Assembly: GCA_013399875.1 (NCBI GenBank)
Contig: VXAZ01008167.1
Span: 2,694,534-2,758,533 of the forward strand
Length of the DNA: 64,000 nt
Source of the DNA: Gymnorhina tibicen
Lineage: Eukaryota > Chordata > Aves > Passeriformes > Artamidae
Reading direction: 5' to 3'
Part shown: positions 60,801-64,000 of the stretch, piece after piece
Position numbering within the stretch: the first letter of the stretch is position 1
Layout: each line of letters opens with the position of its first letter
Notes under the pieces: model-generated
What the model saw: only the letters and a program-made list of their open reading frames with translations
Database searches by the model: none
Told to the model about the DNA's origin: nothing
Position numbers and translations under genes: made by a program

Positions 60801-63800
60801 AAAAGGAACATTGCCATCAGTAGTAAAGATGCCTCCTTTGTACCCAGGAAGTCTGTGCTGGAAAAAAAAAATCCAAAGTAAAATACAGTTATTGATTTGT
60901 CAATGTTGTAATTGTTCAGAAGTTTCATTTCATAAGTGGTAATTTTTGTTGTTCTCCAAAAAAATCCCCTATATTTGAAAATTTAATTTAGCAGTAATTA
61001 GTTCAAGAGAACAGGAGAGTAATTGGAGAGCTCCCTGTTTGGAGACACATCTTAAGTAACTAAATTGTAGCCTACAGGAGGTACACAGGAGGTGATGAGC
61101 TTTCACTTTCAAGCGTGATATGCAAACTGTGTGTCAGCCCGTCTCGTCCTGGGAGCTTGGTAAACAGCCCCTGTGGAGTGCAGGAGGTGGCATCTTGGGG
61201 GGGAAAGGTTGAGGGGGAGCTGACAAAGGGAAACTTCCAGGTTGTGAAGGTAAAAGCCCAGTGAATAAGGCTAGAGATAAAGGATGAACTCCAAGGCAGG
61301 AGCTGAAATTAAACATCCCCATATTGTGAAAAGGGTTCGGAGATGACAGGATGAAGCATGGATTAAAAGAGGATCAAAAAAATGGCAAACAGTAGCTAGG
61401 ACTGGTTTTACTGAGCTACGAAGTGGAGACCAGAGAGGCCTGTGACAAGGGAGGTAAAGAAAACCCTTGCAGACCACAGGGAAGCAAAGATGAGCCAAGC
61501 AGGCACTGGCTGTATGAAATCACTGAGGTGCTCCGTATGGAGCATGAAGAAAGTGTGACAAAATAAGGTGAAAGCAGTTCAAAGCAGTAACGGGGGTTTC
61601 AAATAAGAAGAGAAATTACAGTTACGTGAAAAGATGAATAAAAACTGATGGAAGTATCTCAGTATGCCAGGGTTTTTTTAAAAAAACATGTTTCCTGGGG
61701 AGCAGACAAAAGAGGTTGGGGAACTGATAGAGCCAAACTTACAGTAAAACAAAAGAGAGAAAAAATTAAATTTTGAGGTGAATTGAACAGGGATACTTGC
61801 CAATTATTTTGTTGAAGGGAGATGAGAAAAGGAAGTTGTTACATGGTGATAAAACCTTGAAAATTTGGGAAAAAAAAAAAAAAAANNNNNNNNNNNNNNN
61901 NNNNNNNNNNNNNNNNNNNNNNNNNNNNNNNNNTTTTAAAAGGGTAAAAAAACTTTAAAATTTGGGAAAAAAAAAAAAAAAAGAGTAAATGAGGACCAGA
62001 AGTTGGAAGAGATTTTGGGACAATCTTTAGTCTACCTTGAGATCTAAGAACAAAGCAAAGTCCAGACACTTGATCTGTTTTCCAAAGTAATTTTTAAAGA
62101 AGTATTGGATGATATTTGTTGGAGAAGGACTCCTATGACAGAGAAATTAGAGAAAGAAAGAGCAGAACTTGCTGGAGACTAAACCAAAAGGAAACTTTCT
62201 TGTGAGAGAGATAACTGAAATGACTTTGTGGTCCTGATGAATTTACTGTGCTGGAAATATGCTGCTATGGGATGAGTCATCAGTATGGAGCAAGAGCAAG
62301 CAGGAAGCATCCTTGTCATATGCAAATATGCTGGAATTCAAATGTTTCCTATTTTGAAGTTGTCTGAAATACAACCTCCAAAAGAATGCATTCCAAAAGG
62401 ACCCCTTGTACACTGGCTAAAGGCAAGAGTCCTACAGGTCTTAAATATGAACTCATCTGTTGTAGCATATTGTGGTGTTGTAGGTATAGCCACCATAGCT
62501 GGATGAGTTTTGTAGGGAGTTGCAAACCCTTTTATTCAACTGTTTTATATAGCTAAAAACCCAAAAAAATTTCAGGTCACATAGTCTTGAACCTCATTCT
62601 CCTTAATACAAGAGCTTAAGTTCATATCTTGATTGTGAGAGTGAAGCATCTCAGCTGATTTCCCTATGTCTTGGGCTGTTGGCTATTCCGGAGAATATTC
62701 CTGACTCTTTCTCACTTTTCTGTGATAACAGTCACAAAAGAGTTTCACTGATGTGGGGAAAAGAGGCTACTCTGAATTCTTCAAAATTTTCACACAAAAG
62801 AGAATCTTTCTTTGCCATGCCTGGTTAGTGACAATTATCATGATTTCTACTTCTAGTTATTTAGCCAAAGTATTGCTTACTGCCATTTGTCAAATTTTCT
62901 GGGGTCTGCTCTGAATATATGATATGTATGTAGGATGATAACTAGCATTAGAAAAAGGAATTGCACCCCAAATCTCTGGTACCTTGCTACTGTAGGAAGT
63001 GAGTAAGGAAAGACATTCATGCAGAGCCTCGCTATGTGTAAGGAAGTGGCTGTTGTGAGAATTAATTGTACTGCAAATCCATGCTTTTCTCTGACTCTGA
63101 ACATCTTCATCTGGCACGCACTTATGCGTACAAGCAACTGCAATACTACACTGGTCAAGTATCAAAGACTGAAGAGGTGTTTTCATGAATGAGCTAATTT
63201 ACTGCTGCTCCAGATTCAGTTATTGCAACACTAATTGCACCTCTGACTCTGCAAATTACTGTGGCTCTTCCGTCCTTCTCTTCAGTTCCTCTTGCTGGGA
63301 AGGAAGCCTGGGAGGAGCAGGAGGAGGAGTGTGTCCTTCAAACGCTCTCCTACAAAACAGGATCACTCCCGTGTTCCTTCCATCTTTCACAACTGCACCT
63401 TATTTGTTTGGCTTTTATTCTAAAAAATCAATTGTTTACTCCTGTTTTCTTAAATTGGGGGGAATTTTTTGGTGGGTATCTCTGGAGCTTTCAAGAATAA
63501 AAACAACCAAGGTATGTGCATTGCAATGCATATTTTTAGTCAACATTGATAGACTATAGGAGACATAAAAGACAAACCCTGCCCAGTATTTAAATGTCCT
63601 CACAAAATGAACACATTAATTAAAAGGCTTGAGAAACAAACACATTATAAATGATTTTTAATTAGTCATTGCCTGTTGCAACCATCACTCCATATTCAAC
63701 CATGGTGCTATCCAATACGCTCATCCTCTGGCAAGGTTTGAATCATCATTTTAAGAAAAAGCAGTTCCTGAAGGGGGCTGTGAGCAGTGAACACTTACTC

Positions 63801-63971
63801 TCCGTTGTGGTTAAAGTTGTCATATTGCAGAAAAAGGGAAGCATAAATGGTCTCAGTCAGCAGAGAGTAGATCGCAATCATGATGAGAAGTACTGCCAGC
63901 TTCAGGACAGAGTTGAGACGAAGAAAAACTGCACAAGTCACCATTGCCAGCACACCAGTGAAGACAAAATA
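42402..63971 (-). CDS. ADCY8: Adenylyl cyclase type 8, 3' part of gene (seven terminal coding exons, spliced)
   Basis: ADCY8 is a membrane adenylyl cyclase that makes cAMP from ATP and is stimulated by Ca2+/calmodulin, mainly in neurons and secretory cells. Joining 63799-63971, 60776-60857, 56207-56365, 52396-52542, 46750-46842, 44416-44530 and 42402-42889 (minus strand) gives ~418 in-frame residues ending in TAA, about the last third of a ~1250-residue protein. Order: M10 and M11 (fragment residues 1-47), an exoplasmic loop, M12 (~68-82), a cytoplasmic linker, the C2a catalytic domain (~139-345) and the C2b tail. Residues matching the known C2 site are present: Lys201, Asp276, Asn283, Arg287 and Lys323, plus Ser205 of the forskolin pocket. 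An IQ-like segment at ~363-377 and the distinctive tail ([16 protein letters not shown]) separate it from other isoforms. Exon numbers assume the mammalian 18-exon structure. The 5' part, promoter and start codon lie past base 64000. Confidence 0.96.
42890..44415 (-). other. ADCY8: ADCY8 intron 17 (with assembly gap)
   Basis: This GT-AG intron is about 1.5 kb. It contains the 54-N gap at 42910-42963 in an A-run (T-run on the sense strand) and T-rich homopolymers near 43420-43530. I recognise no repeat family or other feature in the rest. Confidence 0.85.
42910..42963. other. Assembly gap (54 N) in a homopolymer
   Basis: The N run is bordered on both sides by runs of about a dozen A. The true tract length is unknown. 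On the ADCY8 sense strand it is poly(T) just upstream of the last acceptor. Confidence 0.98.
44416..44530 (-). CDS. ADCY8: ADCY8 coding exon (17 of 18): central C2a
   Basis: This exon is 115 nt, 38 codons plus one base (G) of a split glycine codon. The acceptor is ATCCTCAG and the donor is CGTATTG|GTAAGT. The protein starts [20 protein letters not shown] and ends NNFELRI. It covers the helix and strand leading to the conserved RIGISHG turn, which is completed by the next exon. The frame is phase 0 at the start and phase 1 at the end, matching the two leading bases of the last exon. Confidence 0.97.
44531..46749 (-). other. ADCY8: ADCY8 intron 16
   Basis: This GT-AG intron is about 2.2 kb of mixed-composition unique-looking sequence. 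I recognise no repeat family, RNA gene or exon in it. Confidence 0.8.
46750..46842 (-). CDS. ADCY8: ADCY8 coding exon (16 of 18): C2a adenine-pocket lysine and forskolin-pocket serine
   Basis: This exon is 93 nt, 31 complete codons, phase 0 at both ends. The acceptor is GTATTAG and the donor reads AAACAG|GTAAGA. The protein is [20 protein letters not shown] followed by [11 protein letters not shown]. By family alignment, the Lys in KTIGS is the adenine-contacting lysine (Lys938 of rat AC2) and the Ser is the forskolin-pocket serine (Ser942). Both are intact. The preceding exon ends in DFDE, so the junction reads DFDE-LLGE without gap or overlap. A shorter variant using the downstream TTGCTAG would remove two residues and a base, breaking the frame, so it was not chosen. 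Confidence 0.96.
47281..47406 (+). mobile_element. CR1 LINE 3'-end fragment, sense, in ADCY8 intron 15
   Basis: It reads GACCAGGCTGGTTGGGGCTC, TGAGCAACCTGGTCCAGTGG and CTTCCAACCCAAACC, then an octamer-type tail ATTCTATAATTCTGTGATC. It lies antisense to ADCY8. Confidence 0.93.
47690..47810 (+). mobile_element. MIR-like SINE relic in ADCY8 intron 15
   Basis: TCTAGTGACTAAAGCATTGA, then ATTAAGTGGGAGTGAAAGTT and TGATCCCTATTCC, follows the order of the MIR tRNA-like head. The downstream core is too worn to trace. This is a weaker call than the 25.2-kb copy. Confidence 0.5.
52396..52542 (-). CDS. ADCY8: ADCY8 coding exon (15 of 18): N-terminal part of C2a
   Basis: This exon is 147 nt, 49 complete codons, phase 0 at both ends. 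The acceptor is a T-run followed by AG and the donor reads GATGAG|GTAATA. The protein begins [20 protein letters not shown] and ends [12 protein letters not shown]. This is the first beta strand and first helices of the C2 ferredoxin-like cyclase fold. C2 lacks the two metal-binding aspartates, which are supplied by C1, and this exon accordingly has Ala-Ser where C1 has the metal-site Asp-Ile. That is normal for C2 and not a lesion. Confidence 0.97.
54852..54906. repeat. AT-rich (TATACA)n-like tract
   Basis: This is an impure run of ATACAT, TATACA and ATATGA units in ADCY8 intron 14. Confidence 0.8.
55292..55417 (-). mobile_element. CR1 LINE fragment adjoining a second CR1
   Basis: TTTCACAGACTCATAGGTTG, then GAACAGACTTCTGAATGTCA and AAAGCAGGACCAATTAGATC, is a CR1 3' end of a different subtype. 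It runs directly into the octamer tail of the next CR1. Confidence 0.75.
55421..56045 (-). mobile_element. CR1 LINE 3'-end fragment with four-octamer tail
   Basis: A clear tail of ACAGAATC, ACAGAACC, ACAGAATC, ACAGAACT (55421-55452) is followed by GGTTGGAAGGGACGTCTGGA and the CR1 3' region. Minus-strand traces include [20 protein letters not shown]. The segment past 55860 is more degraded (CTCTCAGCCTTTCCTCACAC, CATCACTCCAGATGTGGTCC). It is in ADCY8 intron 14. Confidence 0.94.
56207..56365 (-). CDS. ADCY8: ADCY8 coding exon (14 of 18): linker from M12 into C2
   Basis: This exon is 159 nt, 53 complete codons, phase 0 at both ends. The acceptor is CTACAG and the donor is GATAATGAA|GTACGT. The protein begins [18 protein letters not shown], the charged helical segment just inside the membrane that is conserved in class III membrane cyclases. 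It continues [17 protein letters not shown], the coiled-coil-like entry to C2, and ends [10 protein letters not shown]. This helical linker transmits between the membrane cassette and the catalytic core. A CR1 LINE fragment ends about 160 bases downstream of its donor. Confidence 0.96.
57404..57418. repeat. (TA)n microsatellite
   Basis: This is a short pure TA run in ADCY8 intron 13. Confidence 0.85.
59073..59085. repeat. (TA)n microsatellite
   Basis: This is a short pure TA run in ADCY8 intron 13. Confidence 0.8.
60776..60857 (-). CDS. ADCY8: ADCY8 coding exon (13 of 18): transmembrane helix M12
   Basis: This exon is 82 nt: one base completing the split codon, then 27 codons. The acceptor is a T-run followed by CCAG and the donor reads CAACAG|GTAATG. 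The protein is TDFLGTKEA, then the hydrophobic [16 protein letters not shown] of M12, then QQ. The preceding exon supplies GA, so the split codon is GAC and the junction reads G-D-T-D-F-L. A second AG (CACAG) lies five bases inside, but using it would shift the frame, so the first AG is taken as the acceptor. The frame passes cleanly into the next exon. Confidence 0.92.
60858..63798 (-). other. ADCY8: ADCY8 intron 12 (with assembly gap)
   Basis: This GT-AG intron is about 2.9 kb. It contains the gap at 61886-61933 with near-duplicate flanks and a purine-rich stretch from about 61180 to 61660. I recognise no transposon family in it. Confidence 0.8.
61886..61933. other. Assembly gap (48 N) with repeated flanks
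   Basis: The left flank ends in AAAATTTGGG plus a long A-run. After the gap, AAAATTTGGG plus a long A-run occurs again at 61957-61982. The gap probably marks an unresolved homopolymer with the same stretch written twice. Confidence 0.97.
63799..63971 (-). CDS. ADCY8: ADCY8 coding exon (12 of 18): transmembrane helices M10-M11
   Basis: This exon is 173 nt, giving 57 codons plus two bases of a split codon. It follows an acceptor ending in TTCTGTTCAG and ends GGAGA before a GTAAGT donor. The protein starts [10 protein letters not shown] and contains two hydrophobic helices, one ending near AVFLRLN and one spanning [16 protein letters not shown]. These fit M10 and M11 of the second six-helix cassette, followed by the start of the exoplasmic M11-M12 loop ([18 protein letters not shown]). 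No N-X-S/T glycosylation sequon is visible in this loop segment. Reading through the donor meets TAA at once, which supports the splice site. Only 29 bases of the upstream intron are in the window. Confidence 0.93.
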
Positions 63972-64000
63972 CTGAACAGAAAACAGCACTGGTTAATTTT

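Noticed and set aside
62877..63186. Two overlapping minus-strand open frames between ADCY8 exons 13 and 12, possible extra exon.
   Set aside because: The exon 12 and 13 phases join directly, the sequence does not resemble adenylyl cyclase, and no family was recognised.
1..64000. CRISPR array, bacterial operon or phage-like system.
   Set aside because: No regularly spaced identical repeats and no compact co-directional genes. The gene structure is vertebrate.

Overview
This window looks like nuclear DNA from a bird. About ten CR1 LINE fragments are scattered through it, several keeping the 8-bp repeats at the CR1 3' end. There are also avian-type endogenous-retrovirus LTRs and a few worn MIR/CORE-SINE relics. 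The one protein-coding gene I can support has small exons separated by kilobase introns with GT-AG borders. I see no prokaryotic gene organisation, CRISPR array, tRNA or rRNA.

The right third (about 42.3-64 kb) holds the 3' end of ADCY8, the Ca2+/calmodulin-stimulated adenylyl cyclase type 8, on the minus strand. Seven coding exons can be placed to the base. If the gene has 18 exons as in mammals, these are exons 12 to 18. They encode the last ~418 residues: transmembrane helices M10-M12, the linker, the whole C2 catalytic half and the C2b tail with its calmodulin-binding IQ-like segment. All seven join in frame, and every catalytic or ATP-binding residue expected in C2 is present. The start of the gene lies beyond base 64000.

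The left two thirds (1-42 kb) lies downstream of ADCY8. I find no convincing gene there. It holds CR1 fragments at about 0, 3.7, 8.6, 24, 27.4, 32.1, 33 and 37 kb, two copies of one LTR family at 8.0 and 13.5 kb, a solo LTR with a TATA box near 29.1-29.7 kb, and MIR relics at 6.2 and 25.2 kb. Between them is AT-rich unique sequence. Some blocks rich in TAAT and octamer-like motifs are candidate conserved noncoding elements.

Two runs of N (42910-42963 and 61886-61933) are assembly gaps in homopolymer A tracts. The first lies in the polypyrimidine tract of the last ADCY8 intron. The second is flanked by a near-duplicate sequence that looks like an assembly artefact. I found no sign of an undescribed biological system. 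The best leads are the ancient SINE relics, the candidate noncoding elements, the exon 12/13 junction and the very close poly(A) signals of ADCY8.
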